Shown: positions 18,126-27,591 of the stretch, one piece after another | Position numbering within the stretch: the first letter of the stretch is position 1 | Layout: every line of letters begins with the position of its first letter | NCBI GenBank assembly: GCA_002839825.1 | Contig: PGYU01000016.1 | Coordinates: forward strand, 1-57,880 | Source of the DNA: Ignavibacteriae bacterium HGW-Ignavibacteriae-1 | GTDB lineage: Bacteria > Bacteroidota > Ignavibacteria > Kapaibacteriales > UBA2268 | DNA: 57,880 nt | Direction of reading: 5' to 3' | Position numbers and translations under genes: made by a program | Notes under the pieces: generated by a model | Databases searched by the model: none | The model's input: the letters and a program-made list of their open reading frames with translations, nothing else | Told to the model about the DNA's origin: nothing

Positions 18126-20222
18126 CTAAACTTGTTCATTTTTTGTGACTCTCGAGATTATCATCTCTATAACGGCTGTAATCAAAGTCAGTAACAAAAA
18201 TATTTGCCATAATTCTGTACCGACCCTCGCTTGGCTGAGCCCTTGGTCAATTTCATCTATATCTTCAATAATATTCAAATTATTGTCTGCGAGCAACCTT
18301 GTTTGCACTTGTCCTGAAATTTTTGTCATATCAGGTTTCGTAATTTCGGATTCTGTGCTATTATGATTGACGGCAATTTGTGTAATAAAGTTACCCTTTT
18401 CATCAAAAATTTGGTAAAGCCCTTTGACGGTCATGTTTTCGAGCGAGACCACAGCACCGGACGGTAAATTGACTACATCGCGGAAAAATTCGTTGCCATT
18501 TGGGTCAACAATTCTAAAGCGATTAGTTCCGGCATATCTCTTAGGAATAATGATATTCGCCGAACTGCCAATGATTGATTCAATCGCTTTGTCCGATGAT
18601 GATGTGAGCAATATCATACTGCGGTGTATTAATGCCGGGAAAATTCCTACAAATGGAAAATCACTCCATTGTGTCGTGGGTTTGACTCCAAAGTAGTAAA
18701 CTTTGCCCTCGCCCACTTCATTTTCTACGAAAAATACGCCATCGGTAGATTTGATTATCGTTCTGCCACCGTAAACTTTTACCGCTCTGTAAATTTTTGG
18801 AGATTCGACATTTTTCGCTTCTGATTCATCTTTTTTGAACACATTATCAAAAATTGGATGCGATGATTCAACTATCGTAAATCGCCCGGGTTTGCTTGGT
18901 TCAAAAACTATTTCAGTGGAATTTCCCAATCCGAGCTTTGATGTGAAATAAGACATATCCGACATATTTTTTACATTCACAGGGAAAACCATTGCAGCCC
19001 CGCCATTTTCAACGTATTGCGAAATTCTGTCAAAATCGGCTCTTGCATAATCGCCACCGGCTAAAATTACTAAGTCGAATGATGTGAGATTTTGAGAAGC
19101 AAACAACTGTGGACTTACAACTGTAAGCGAATTTTCATTTTTTTCGTCAGATGCTCTCAATACATTTTCGATAAAAAATACATCCGTTGCTTCACCCGCA
19201 ATTAAAATTCTGGGAGACTCGGGAATGTGAAATCCGAAGAAATTAGTATTATCATAATCAAGAACATCATTCTCGGTCATAATTGTTGATTTGATTGGTC
19301 CGCGATTTTGTGGAGGAGCAGCAATTGCAACCGCAATGCTTTTCCCTGCCGGAACGTCAATCGCGCGTTGAGCGACACGCTGGTCATTGTACATCATGCT
19401 GACGACAGCGCCCTTTATGTCCGTATTTGAGCTATTGCGAATGTATGCTTCAACTTCGACGGGACGATTTGGAACGAATATGCTGCTCAAAAGGTTTAGC
19501 GAATCTATGCTCAAATTATTTAACGATGCTTTTGAATTTGCTCCGACGGGGATTAAAAAGAAGCTCACTGACGGGTCTTTCATCTTGATTGAATCAAACT
19601 CTGCTGTTTCAAACACATTTGATTGGAAGTCTGAGATTATGAAAATTTCTTTGTTCAAATTTTTCGCATCTTCCAAAATTAATTGGGCAAATTTCAAGCT
19701 ATTGTCCAACTGTGCCGGAAGCGGAGTGATTTTGATATTATTCAAATTTGATTCGATAAGTTCTGTGCTGGTCGCAAAAGTATTAAGCACGTCGAATTGA
19801 TTGTTTGCCATTTCGAAAAGTGCAATTTCATCGCCTTCGTTCATGTTTTGCATCAATGCACGAACTGCATTTTTAGCCTGATTCAATCTATTGCCGTATT
19901 CGTCTGATATATCCATACTAAATGAATTATCAACTATGATTACTACGCTCGATTTGGCATATGATTCAAAAAAGGGGAGAGAGCCCTCGATAGTTGGTCT
20001 GGCAAATGCCAAAACTGCAAAAATGATGATTAAAGTACGGAGAATCAGCAACAGAATTTGCTTTAGCTTTAGTTTGCGAATCTTTGTCTTTTGGAGCTCT
20101 TTGATAAATTTCAACGTAGAAAAGTCCACCGTCTTCAACTTACGGAGATTCAAAAGATGTAGTAGTAATGGGATACCTGCTGCTACAAGGCCAATTAAAA
20201 TCAAAGGATTCAGAAAATTCAT
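18126..20222 (-). CDS. BatA-domain and von Willebrand factor A membrane protein
   Basis: A 698-residue inner-membrane protein. The N-terminus has the BatA/aerotolerance-regulator signature (two hydrophobic segments; LIGLVAAGIPLLLHLLNLRK and LILRTLIIIFAVLAFARP). This is followed by a vWA domain whose MIDAS begins VDNSFSM near residue 95, a long beta-rich periplasmic part with a class-I-amidotransferase-like region (VILAGGDYARADFDRI), and a C-terminal helix (LWQIFLLLTLITAVIEMII). Such proteins are common in Bacteroidota near MoxR ATPase/DUF58 sets, but neither is adjacent here. It precedes the exported TldD pair and may be co-transcribed with it; a shared envelope role is inferred. Confidence 0.85.
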   Translation of the reverse strand: MNFLNPLILIGLVAAGIPLLLHLLNLRKLKTVDFSTLKFIKELQKTKIRKLKLKQILLLILRTLIIIFAVLAFARPTIEGSLPFFESYAKSSVVIIVDNSFSMDISDEYGNRLNQAKNAVRALMQNMNEGDEIALFEMANNQFDVLNTFATSTELIESNLNNIKITPLPAQLDNSLKFAQLILEDAKNLNKEIFIISDFQSNVFETAEFDSIKMKDPSVSFFLIPVGANSKASLNNLSIDSLNLLSSIFVPNRPVEVEAYIRNSSNTDIKGAVVSMMYNDQRVAQRAIDVPAGKSIAVAIAAPPQNRGPIKSTIMTENDVLDYDNTNFFGFHIPESPRILIAGEATDVFFIENVLRASDEKNENSLTVVSPQLFASQNLTSFDLVILAGGDYARADFDRISQYVENGGAAMVFPVNVKNMSDMSYFTSKLGLGNSTEIVFEPSKPGRFTIVESSHPIFDNVFKKDESEAKNVESPKIYRAVKVYGGRTIIKSTDGVFFVENEVGEGKVYYFGVKPTTQWSDFPFVGIFPALIHRSMILLTSSSDKAIESIIGSSANIIIPKRYAGTNRFRIVDPNGNEFFRDVVNLPSGAVVSLENMTVKGLYQIFDEKGNFITQIAVNHNSTESEITKPDMTKISGQVQTRLLADNNLNIIEDIDEIDQGLSQARVGTELWQIFLLLTLITAVIEMIISRVTKNEQV

Positions 20223-20317
20223 TTATTCTTCTGTCTTATTCTCATTTAGTAATAAAATTAATAGACGAACCAATCCCTCTAAATTATAATCATCATTGAT
20301 AGTATTGCAAATTAAAA

Positions 20318-21445
20318 TCAAAGTGCTTTTTCGTAAACGCGATATTTTTTGTAAACTTTTCCGTTCATAGAAGTAGTCAAACCTTTGTTCATCATCTCGT
20401 TATCTTCCAAAATCCATGATGCTTCAGCGTCATTCAGCTTCAATTTGTCGGCTCTTTCACCTGATTCGTAATATAATATTGCATCAAGTCCGAGTTTCTG
20501 GTATTCCGGCAAAACGCCAAGCACCATGATTCTCACTCTGTTGATTCTTCGCTTTTTAGTCAACATGTGCCAAATAGCGCCAATCATACTTCCGCTACGA
20601 TTGTATTTAAACACTTGGTTCAAATCCGGCAATGCAATATGAAAACCCGCAGGTTTGCCCTTGACATCAATAATGTAAACTAAACTCTGGGCTGCTATTG
20701 GTTTCAAATCTGCAGCCATAAAGTCGAATTCTTCATCCGTCATTTTCACAGCACCCCAATTTGGTTGCCAAGCTTGATTATATATTAACTTGAGTGATTC
20801 AATATCTTCAAGAAATTGCTTCTTATTTTTAAAATTGACTTCTCTTACTGTGACTTTATATTTTTCGCGCAAAAGCCCTTGCAATCTTTTCATTTTATCA
20901 GTTGCGAAATCCCTGTAATGCAACTTGTAAGCAAATAAATCCTTCACTTTGGCAAATCCTGCGTTTTCGATTATTTTCGGGTAATAGCGAGGGTTATAAG
21001 GCATAAGTATCTGCGGACTGTCGGCGAAGCCTTCAATCAATGTTCCAATTTCATCGTTGATTGATGGGTTGAGTGGACCTCTTGCATGTGTTAGCCCTTT
21101 AGATTTGAGCCAATTTGCAGCTTTGTCGAATAACAAATTCGCTACTTCTTGGTTGTCTATGCACTCGAAGAAGCCAAAGAAGCCCATTTTATCATTGTGA
21201 ACGAGATTGTGATTATCGTTTTTGATTGCTGCTATTCTGCCAACCACTTTGCCGTCGGATTCGACCATGAACAACTCCATTTCGGCATGTATGAAGAATG
21301 GATTCTTGTCCTTACTGAGTAATTTGATTCTGTCGGCGATTATTGGCGGTATGAAATATTGGTCGTTTTGATAAAAATTCCATTGCGATTTGATGAATTT
21401 CACCAAATCTGCTTTTGATTTAACTATTGTGACTTGCAAATTCAT
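20318..21445 (-). CDS. GNAT-like acyltransferase family protein
   Basis: A 375-residue cytoplasmic protein of a family widespread in Bacteroidota and usually called hypothetical or GNAT-like. Features: WNFYQNDQYFIPPI and a KDRNPFF-like segment (SKDKNPFFIHAEMELFMV) at the N-terminus, GRIAAIKNDNHN, GPLNPSINDEIGTLIEGF, then a second GNAT-like half with PAGFHIALPDLNQVFKY, the arginine-rich RVRIMVLGVLPEYQKLGLDA (an acetyl-CoA-site-like segment) and EASWILEDNEMMNKGL. The substrate is unknown. It is the last gene of a minus-strand run with the cupin and the S9 peptidase, 15 bases after the cupin stop. Confidence 0.75.
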   Translation of the reverse strand: MNLQVTIVKSKADLVKFIKSQWNFYQNDQYFIPPIIADRIKLLSKDKNPFFIHAEMELFMVESDGKVVGRIAAIKNDNHNLVHNDKMGFFGFFECIDNQEVANLLFDKAANWLKSKGLTHARGPLNPSINDEIGTLIEGFADSPQILMPYNPRYYPKIIENAGFAKVKDLFAYKLHYRDFATDKMKRLQGLLREKYKVTVREVNFKNKKQFLEDIESLKLIYNQAWQPNWGAVKMTDEEFDFMAADLKPIAAQSLVYIIDVKGKPAGFHIALPDLNQVFKYNRSGSMIGAIWHMLTKKRRINRVRIMVLGVLPEYQKLGLDAILYYESGERADKLKLNDAEASWILEDNEMMNKGLTTSMNGKVYKKYRVYEKAL

Positions 21446-21460
21446 TTTTATAAACTCCGT

Positions 21461-21961
21461 TTAAGTTGATTTTAAAATAAATTCTTTCAAATGCGGAAAT
21501 TCACGAGTGAGCTTTTCAGGATTGGCTAATTCAAAATCATCGTATTCAAACCCGGGTGCTACTGTACAGGCAATCAATACGAAGCTGTCATCATCGGCAA
21601 TTTTTGCAGTGAACCAAGTGTCTGCCGGTATGCTTATCTGTGGCATTTGCCCTAATTTAACATCAGTGCCGAGTATTTTTTTTTCTAATTTGCCATTTGG
21701 ATTGATTATTTCTATTATCGCCGCTGAGCCGTCATGGAAGAACCAAATTTCGTCTCCAAGCACTTTGTGTAATTTTGAAATGTCATTGCCTTCCAATAGG
21801 AAATATATTGATGTCATCAAATTTCGATTGCCACTAATTCTATCCGTCAAATTTTCCGACGGAACGGAGTATTGCGACCTAAATGTTTCGACATAATATC
21901 CGCCCTCAATATGTTTTTGCATATTGAGAGCTTTGATATATTCACTTGCTTTAGTATGCAC
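21461..21961 (-). CDS. DUF985/cupin_5 family protein
   Basis: A 166-residue single-domain cupin. The DUF985 pattern is clear: HIEGGYYVETFRS, SIYFLLEGNDISKLHKV, DEIWFFHDGSAAIIEI, ISIPADTWFTAKI and LIACTVAPGFEYDDFELA. The family is related to sugar epimerase-like or isomerase-like cupins and has no firmly assigned reaction. One base separates it from the upstream S9 peptidase gene and 15 from the downstream GNAT gene, so the three are one operon. Cytoplasmic, with no signal peptide. Confidence 0.88.
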   Translation of the reverse strand: MHTKASEYIKALNMQKHIEGGYYVETFRSQYSVPSENLTDRISGNRNLMTSIYFLLEGNDISKLHKVLGDEIWFFHDGSAAIIEIINPNGKLEKKILGTDVKLGQMPQISIPADTWFTAKIADDDSFVLIACTVAPGFEYDDFELANPEKLTREFPHLKEFILKST

Positions 21962-21962
21962 T

Positions 21963-24743
21963 CTATTTCCCGTAATAGGGTTTGCCGTCTTTAATCCATT
22001 TCGGAGCTTCTTTGCCCAAAACGTAATGGTCGAACCACTCTTTCATTTTAATTTGCCAATCCAATTTGTTTTCATATTTTCTTGGATGGTGTGGCTCTTT
22101 GTTGTATTCTACGAGTACACAAGGTTTATCTAATCTTCTGAGCGCAAGATATAGTTCTACACCTTGTGAAAACGGAACGGCTTCATCTTCGTTGCCATGT
22201 AAAATCAATAAAGGTGTGTTGATTTTTGGTGCAAGAAACACAGGAGAATTATTCATATAAGCATCCAAAGAATCCCACAAGTTTCCACCGATACGGCTTT
22301 GTTGCTTTTCGTATTGGAATTGTCGGGCAAGTCCGCTCTCGGTTCTAATCTGACTATATGCACTCGTCATATTGCCCACAGGAGCTCCTGCTGACGCAGC
22401 TTTGAACATATCGGTCTGGGTGATAACAAATGCTGTTTGGTATCCTGCCCATGAATGCCCTTGAATGCAAAGTCTATCTGGGTCGGCAATTCCGCGGTCA
22501 ATCAGCACTTTGAGTCCCGAAAGTATAGCATCGGTTGCATCATATCCAGGACGCCCGGTTTTATAAACGACATCCGGCACAAAAACTAAGTAATCGTCAG
22601 AAAGATATAATTGATAAATCGGGCGATGATTTATTCTTGGCTGGTAAAATGTATATGTTCTTGAAGAAAATCGCTCGTAATAATACACAAGCACCGGATA
22701 TTTCTTTTTCGGGTCAAAATTGTCGGGTTTCATAATATATCCGTCTAATGAATCTCCCAGCGGCGAAACCCATCTCACAATTTCTGTTGTACCCCATTTC
22801 AAATCTTTCATCTGAGGATTAATATCAGTGATTTTGACGGGATTGTCAAGCAATGGATTGTCTGCTATCCAAATATCAGGAAATTCGTCAAAACTTTCTC
22901 GCGAGAAAATCAACTTGTTATTCTTTGACCTGCCAAGAATTGTGAAAGTCTTTTCCTCGTAAAATCCTAATCCGGATTCTGTTGTAACGTTGATACCACC
23001 TGCTATATTCTCCTCGAAAAAGAACATATTTGTAGCTTTAGACTTTTCCGAATACACATGCACGTAGAATGTATCTTTGTTCATTATAGCTTTTTTTCTC
23101 GGGTCTAAATTCGTATATCGGTATTGTAGTTGATTTTTGCGTCCGAAAGTTGCGGACATATTTATAAATGAACCAGGGTCGGTAGTGAAAAATTTGTAGA
23201 AATCATATTTTTCGTTGATTAAAACATACTCATCATCTTGGAACCAACCACCAATGCCGTAGCTGCCGGCTTCGGCAGGAATATCGTTGTCAACATCATA
23301 AAAGGGTATAGGGACATTTATAGTTATGTTTGCTAAAGAATCTTTATTTGTGTCATAAATATGCCAATGTTTATTTTGGAAAAACAATACATGTTTCCCT
23401 TGTGGTGATAAATGTGCCGATTCGGCAAGCCTTGTCGCAATTTTTTTCTTGGTACCGGTTTGCAAATTGAATACATATAAATCGAAAAACCAGCCGTTGT
23501 ATGTGATTTCCTTTTGGTAAGGAGTGTTGTCGTAACCAATTGTGTAAATTGAATTATCGGCGGCAACGACGTTATTGCAAGACGAATCTGCCAGTTGGAA
23601 GAATCTTTTTGAACGAAGATTATACACAGATGTGAAAGTTCTGTCCTTGCTCTTATCCCACCAATTGACTTGGTTAGTGCTAATAAGTGGGTCATCCCAA
23701 TGCCAGATTAACTCGGAAGATTTTGTCAATACCGAATCAATGTTGTAGAAAGAGTCATCAGTGTAGGTGATTGCTTTTGTTTCGATTGTATCACGTTCGG
23801 CATCAGGTTTGAGCCCAATGAAAAGACTCAGACCGTCTTCGCTCCATTTTGTTTTGTTATTATATGGTATATACCAACCCTTTGGAGCAGTTTGAGGAGT
23901 CAAAGCTATCTGATATTGTTGAGCCCTGATTTCTTCCCATATCATCAAAGTGCCTTCTTTGGGAACACCTTCAGTCGTCAAAGTTGAGGAAATATATCCC
24001 AATGCTTTAGTTTTTGGAGCCCATGCCAATCCGGAGTAGAGTGTATTTTCGGCTTTATTTACCGCAAATTCAGGTGCAAATACTTCAAGAAGTCTTCGCA
24101 AATATATGCCGTCTCGTTCTCCATCGGGCGATGAAACACTATAAAAAATGTAAGCGCCCGCACTATCCAAAGTATATTCGGTAACGTAGTCCACACGAAT
24201 TTCAGTTTGCGAGAATAAATGCCTAATCACGAGTTCAGAACCAATAGGCTTCTTTTTCAGTTTTTCGCTCTTTTTGTCATCATCACCAAACTTGTGATAT
24301 ACGCACCATTTTGAATCATCGGAAAACTCAAAACTCTTGACATCTTTGATTTTGTGAATGCTTCCGGTTGTATTTTTGACTAATATAAAGCCATTTTTGG
24401 GTTTGTCTTTGGGAGTTTTTGCATTCTCCACTTCGAGCGATTTCGGCACCCAAGTAAAACCTGTATAGACACCGTCACGTGAAAAAACCGGGCGAGCGCC
24501 TCTTTCTATTTCAAATTTTGATGAGTCAGTTGTAGATTGAATGTAGCCTATGGGGTCGCCTCTATCAGGTGAGACGTGATATGCCACCCAAAAACCGTTT
24601 TCGCTGATAACCGGATTTTGGAGCGACTTGAATTTCATTGCATCGTCTAAGGTAAACGGCTTTTTGGCATGAGAGGGTAGGCTGAGTAAAATAAATGTTA
24701 GAAATAGAGAAATAATCCGAGAATAAACGACATATTGTTTCAT
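21963..24743 (-). CDS. Secreted prolyl-oligopeptidase (S9) family peptidase
   Basis: Serine peptidase of the S9/DPP family: a beta-propeller N-terminal part and an alpha/beta-hydrolase C-terminal domain. From the chosen start it has 926 residues. The nucleophile is Ser764 in GHSWAGY; likely partners are Asp in HGNEDEAVPFSQG and His in NKEPHHPRK. YPVLVYYYERFSS opens the hydrolase domain. An in-frame ATG at 24821 would add 26 residues, but MKQYVVYSRIISLFLTFILL at 24743 is a classic signal peptide start, and a TAnnTTTG element at 24776-24783 lies between the two. Probably periplasmic or outer-membrane associated. It is the first gene of the S9-cupin-GNAT operon. Confidence 0.93.
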   Translation of the reverse strand: MKQYVVYSRIISLFLTFILLSLPSHAKKPFTLDDAMKFKSLQNPVISENGFWVAYHVSPDRGDPIGYIQSTTDSSKFEIERGARPVFSRDGVYTGFTWVPKSLEVENAKTPKDKPKNGFILVKNTTGSIHKIKDVKSFEFSDDSKWCVYHKFGDDDKKSEKLKKKPIGSELVIRHLFSQTEIRVDYVTEYTLDSAGAYIFYSVSSPDGERDGIYLRRLLEVFAPEFAVNKAENTLYSGLAWAPKTKALGYISSTLTTEGVPKEGTLMIWEEIRAQQYQIALTPQTAPKGWYIPYNNKTKWSEDGLSLFIGLKPDAERDTIETKAITYTDDSFYNIDSVLTKSSELIWHWDDPLISTNQVNWWDKSKDRTFTSVYNLRSKRFFQLADSSCNNVVAADNSIYTIGYDNTPYQKEITYNGWFFDLYVFNLQTGTKKKIATRLAESAHLSPQGKHVLFFQNKHWHIYDTNKDSLANITINVPIPFYDVDNDIPAEAGSYGIGGWFQDDEYVLINEKYDFYKFFTTDPGSFINMSATFGRKNQLQYRYTNLDPRKKAIMNKDTFYVHVYSEKSKATNMFFFEENIAGGINVTTESGLGFYEEKTFTILGRSKNNKLIFSRESFDEFPDIWIADNPLLDNPVKITDINPQMKDLKWGTTEIVRWVSPLGDSLDGYIMKPDNFDPKKKYPVLVYYYERFSSRTYTFYQPRINHRPIYQLYLSDDYLVFVPDVVYKTGRPGYDATDAILSGLKVLIDRGIADPDRLCIQGHSWAGYQTAFVITQTDMFKAASAGAPVGNMTSAYSQIRTESGLARQFQYEKQQSRIGGNLWDSLDAYMNNSPVFLAPKINTPLLILHGNEDEAVPFSQGVELYLALRRLDKPCVLVEYNKEPHHPRKYENKLDWQIKMKEWFDHYVLGKEAPKWIKDGKPYYGK

Positions 24744-24775
24744 ATTGTTACCATTAAAATTAAAAACTTCATTTT

Positions 24776-24783
24776 CAAATTTA
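24776..24783 (-). promoter_or_regulatory. Candidate -7 element for the S9 peptidase operon
   Basis: TAAATTTG on the minus strand matches TAnnTTTG. It would put the transcript start around 24770 and give a leader of about 27 bases, which supports the 24743 start codon. Confidence 0.4.
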
Positions 24784-24886
24784 GCAAATTTCAAAGTAAG
24801 TGCATTTATTAACATATCCAAATCAAAAATATGCTTTTTTTATATTGTTATAAACAAATTAAACTCAAAAAAATTACAAATTTGAT

Positions 24887-24894
24887 TATATTTG
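24887..24894 (+). promoter_or_regulatory. -7 promoter element of the cobalamin operon
   Basis: TATATTTG fits TAnnTTTG exactly. Transcription would begin around 24900, which is where the riboswitch P1 strand begins. Confidence 0.5.
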
Positions 24895-24898
24895 TATG

Positions 24899-25072
24899 CG
24901 TCGTTGAGTGAAAAAGCATGAAAATGTTTTAGGAAACAGGTGGAAATCCTGTGCGGTTACGCCGCTGTAACGGAGTACGATGCAACTTATGTCGTGAAGA
25001 CAGCCACTACCGAAATAGGTGGGAAGGCAAGTTGCAAAGGATGATACCGAAGCCAGAAGACAGACTCGACGA
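24899..25072 (+). promoter_or_regulatory. Cobalamin (B12) riboswitch
   Basis: The conserved core is clear: GGTGGAAATCCTGTGCGG followed by TTACGCCGCTGTAACGG (about 24939-24973), the J6/3-type region and the AGCCAGAAGAC box at 25051-25061. P1 is probably CGTCG at 24899 paired with CGACG near 25067. Between the aptamer and the ATG at 25202 there are competing short stems (CTCATT at about 25075 with AATGAG near 25119; CGTTTG/CAAACG at 25100-25117; AAATCG/CGATTT with a T run at about 25139-25162) that could form the expression platform. AGGAG at 25192 is the downstream ribosome site. Adenosyl- or aquocobalamin binding should lower expression of the uptake operon that follows. Confidence 0.93.
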
Positions 25073-25201
25073 TACTCATTGGAGTGTAATTTGACACAGC
25101 GTTTGCGTAAACAAACGTAATGAGAAATTGGTACCGCCAAATCGAAATGACTTACCGATTTTTCTTACGAAAAAATTTTATATATACTTTTAGGAGTTAC
25201 T

Positions 25202-27580
25202 ATGGCTAAATTCTATTATTTTGCTGCTATATTGGTCATACTTATTGTTGTGGCAATGCCATTGTCATCGCAACAATATAGCCCACATCAAGCTCTGTAT
25301 ACCGGATACACACCGGTTCATATTGTCAAATCCCCCAACGATGGCACGATTCATGTTTTTTGTGCCGGAAAAGATGCAAATTACAATGGTCAACTTGATG
25401 AAGGTGATGAGTATCCATCATGGTTGATTATCACTGAGACCGAATTTGATGGGGAAATCAGCTTTGAAGCTGAAGAGAAATTTGAATTTGACTCATTTTT
25501 CAAATTTCCCAGCGGTGTCGAAATCTTTCGACCGGGATTCGATTGGGCAAATGATGTAGTTTATATACCGTTTGATGGCGTCATCAAAGCCTTCGATATG
25601 ATTGATTTCGATATTCACGATGACCAGGTAGCCTTTATCAATGCTACTTCTGTTGCTTTAGCAGGTGGGCACCTTTTGTTGACCGTAACCCCGGGAGCCG
25701 ACCAAGTAGGCAAACTTGATGTTTTGAATTTAACTTCGGGACAAGTCTTACAAAGTGTTACTGCCAAAGAAAACGTAATGCAATCAGTTTACTACCAATC
25801 ATCAAAAGGCATTTCGATAGCAATGTTGTCAAATGGACCTTATGGGGAATCAAACGGAGTTGTCCAATATGGCGCTATTAATCATATGTTCAATTTTGAT
25901 TTAGAGGACGAAGTTGTTGTCGGGAAAAGTCCTAACCATATGATATTCAATAATGGCAAATTGTATGTCTCAGTCAATGGAGACCATAAAATTGTCGAGA
26001 TTGACGTAGAAACTCATGAAACTAGAACATTTTATACAGGTACAATTGCATTCAATGGTCCACGAGATATTTTTGTTTCAGAAGGTAAATTGTATGTAGC
26101 CACTTATCAAGGCGATGTACGTGTTATAAATCTCGAAACAGGTTGTGTGGAAGTGATATCTTCTGAATATACTCGCAAATTTGAAACTATTCTGACTCAA
26201 AATGAATACCTTTTTAAGTTGGCTTCTTACGATGATTCATATGCAAGTTCAAATTTAGTAATTATAAGTAAATTCACAGATGAACCGCCATTTGACGAGT
26301 CAATTGTGTCCTACCCATTAGTTGGTATTAGACCAACAGGTTCATATTATGATTATGAACAAGAATTGTATCATGTCTTTTGCCTTGGTGACGATTCGCA
26401 ATCCCCTTCATGGTGGACAATTGATAAAGAAGGCGTCAGTACAAATAAATATACTTTTCCTTTAGGCAGTTTGAAAGAGCCATTCAAACCGGCTATTGAT
26501 GGAGAAAATCGTATAATTTACATTCCTCATAATAACTATATTGCTTCTTATAATTTGGACGATTTTGCAATTGATGACCCGGAAATAGCTCAAATTGATG
26601 CCGTAGCTCTTGATTTAGCCGGAAGTCATCTATTGGCTGCTGTCCAATTTGATGGTGCAGATTCTGTGATTGTACTTAATCTTCAGACCGGTTTACCTAT
26701 GCAACGTGTATATGCAGGCATGAATGTTCGCGACCTGAAGTATTATACTCAATTTGAAGAAGGAAATCCTAAACCAACCATTAGTATGGCAATTCTGACA
26801 GACAAAGAAGAATCAGGTTCAGAATCTCAATTGATGTTTGGTGCAATCAAGCAGAATATGGAATTTTTTACTCTAGATAATACGGTTGATGTTGGATTGA
26901 ATGCTAATCATTTAATTTTTTCGCAAACATTGCAATCTCTTTTTGTCACTTCTAAAGATGATTATTCTTTGCATCAAATTTTCCTAACTGATAATTCAAT
27001 TAAATCAACCAGACTTGGTACGATTGGCGCAGGTTATCCGGGTAAACCTTACGCTTTGCTCCATATGATTTGGGTTCCTACTTATAATAGTGATGTTAGG
27101 ACTTTTACATTGGACGCTTTTAATCAGCAAGTCTATCTCGAAGACATTCTAATTCTCAGACATCAAATTGAACAAATCAGCATGCAAATGTCTTCGTCTA
27201 TGCAAATGATTAATTCAATGCTTTTTGTTACACCTTACGAATCTGACGGCTCATATTCCAGTGAAGTGATTCTCATAGGAATTAATCCCTCATCTGTTGA
27301 AACGAATCCAAGAAATGTCAATAACGATTTGATTTATCCTAATCCAACGAATGGTAGTTTGGCTATAGTTCTTAACGATGATAGGTACAATATGTCGTAT
27401 ATCAGAGTGGATATATTTAACCAATTTGGTAAATTTGTCTTTTCGTTGGAAAATATTATTCCGTCAAATAATATGATTAATTTGTTGCTCCCAATCGAGA
27501 ATTTAGCATCAGGAGCATATTACATTACCGTTTCAGACGGTAGAATCAGCAAAACACAACCCTTGACTATTGTCAAGTAA
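25202..27580 (+). CDS. Secreted duplicated beta-propeller protein with T9SS tail, B12-riboswitch controlled
   Basis: A 792-residue exported protein (signal peptide residues 1-23, cleavage after SSQ). It holds two tandem copies of the same propeller-like domain, about residues 27-365 and 370-695. For example, VALAGGHLLLTV pairs with ALDLAGSHLLAAV, and VGKSPNHMIFNNGKLYVSV pairs with VGLNANHLIFSQTLQSLFV. A calcium-like loop DANYNGQLDEGDE sits near residue 58 of the first copy only. The C-terminus (IYPNPTNGSLAIVL, GAYYITVSDG) is a type A T9SS sorting domain, so the protein is probably anchored at the cell surface. It is the first gene after a B12 riboswitch and precedes a BtuB-like receptor, so a role in capturing corrinoids is inferred; direct binding is not shown by sequence. 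Confidence 0.85.
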   Translation: MAKFYYFAAILVILIVVAMPLSSQQYSPHQALYTGYTPVHIVKSPNDGTIHVFCAGKDANYNGQLDEGDEYPSWLIITETEFDGEISFEAEEKFEFDSFFKFPSGVEIFRPGFDWANDVVYIPFDGVIKAFDMIDFDIHDDQVAFINATSVALAGGHLLLTVTPGADQVGKLDVLNLTSGQVLQSVTAKENVMQSVYYQSSKGISIAMLSNGPYGESNGVVQYGAINHMFNFDLEDEVVVGKSPNHMIFNNGKLYVSVNGDHKIVEIDVETHETRTFYTGTIAFNGPRDIFVSEGKLYVATYQGDVRVINLETGCVEVISSEYTRKFETILTQNEYLFKLASYDDSYASSNLVIISKFTDEPPFDESIVSYPLVGIRPTGSYYDYEQELYHVFCLGDDSQSPSWWTIDKEGVSTNKYTFPLGSLKEPFKPAIDGENRIIYIPHNNYIASYNLDDFAIDDPEIAQIDAVALDLAGSHLLAAVQFDGADSVIVLNLQTGLPMQRVYAGMNVRDLKYYTQFEEGNPKPTISMAILTDKEESGSESQLMFGAIKQNMEFFTLDNTVDVGLNANHLIFSQTLQSLFVTSKDDYSLHQIFLTDNSIKSTRLGTIGAGYPGKPYALLHMIWVPTYNSDVRTFTLDAFNQQVYLEDILILRHQIEQISMQMSSSMQMINSMLFVTPYESDGSYSSEVILIGINPSSVETNPRNVNNDLIYPNPTNGSLAIVLNDDRYNMSYIRVDIFNQFGKFVFSLENIIPSNNMINLLLPIENLASGAYYITVSDGRISKTQPLTIVK

Positions 27581-27591
27581 ATGGTATAGAA

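Noticed and set aside
24744-24821. 26-residue N-terminal extension of the S9 peptidase
   Set aside because: It would place the signal peptide internally and would span a candidate promoter element; the 24743 start gives a proper signal peptide.
24886-25140. Minus-strand open frame of 84 codons across the leader of the B12 operon
   Set aside because: It lies on the opposite strand of a well-defined cobalamin riboswitch and has no ribosome site or recognisable product.
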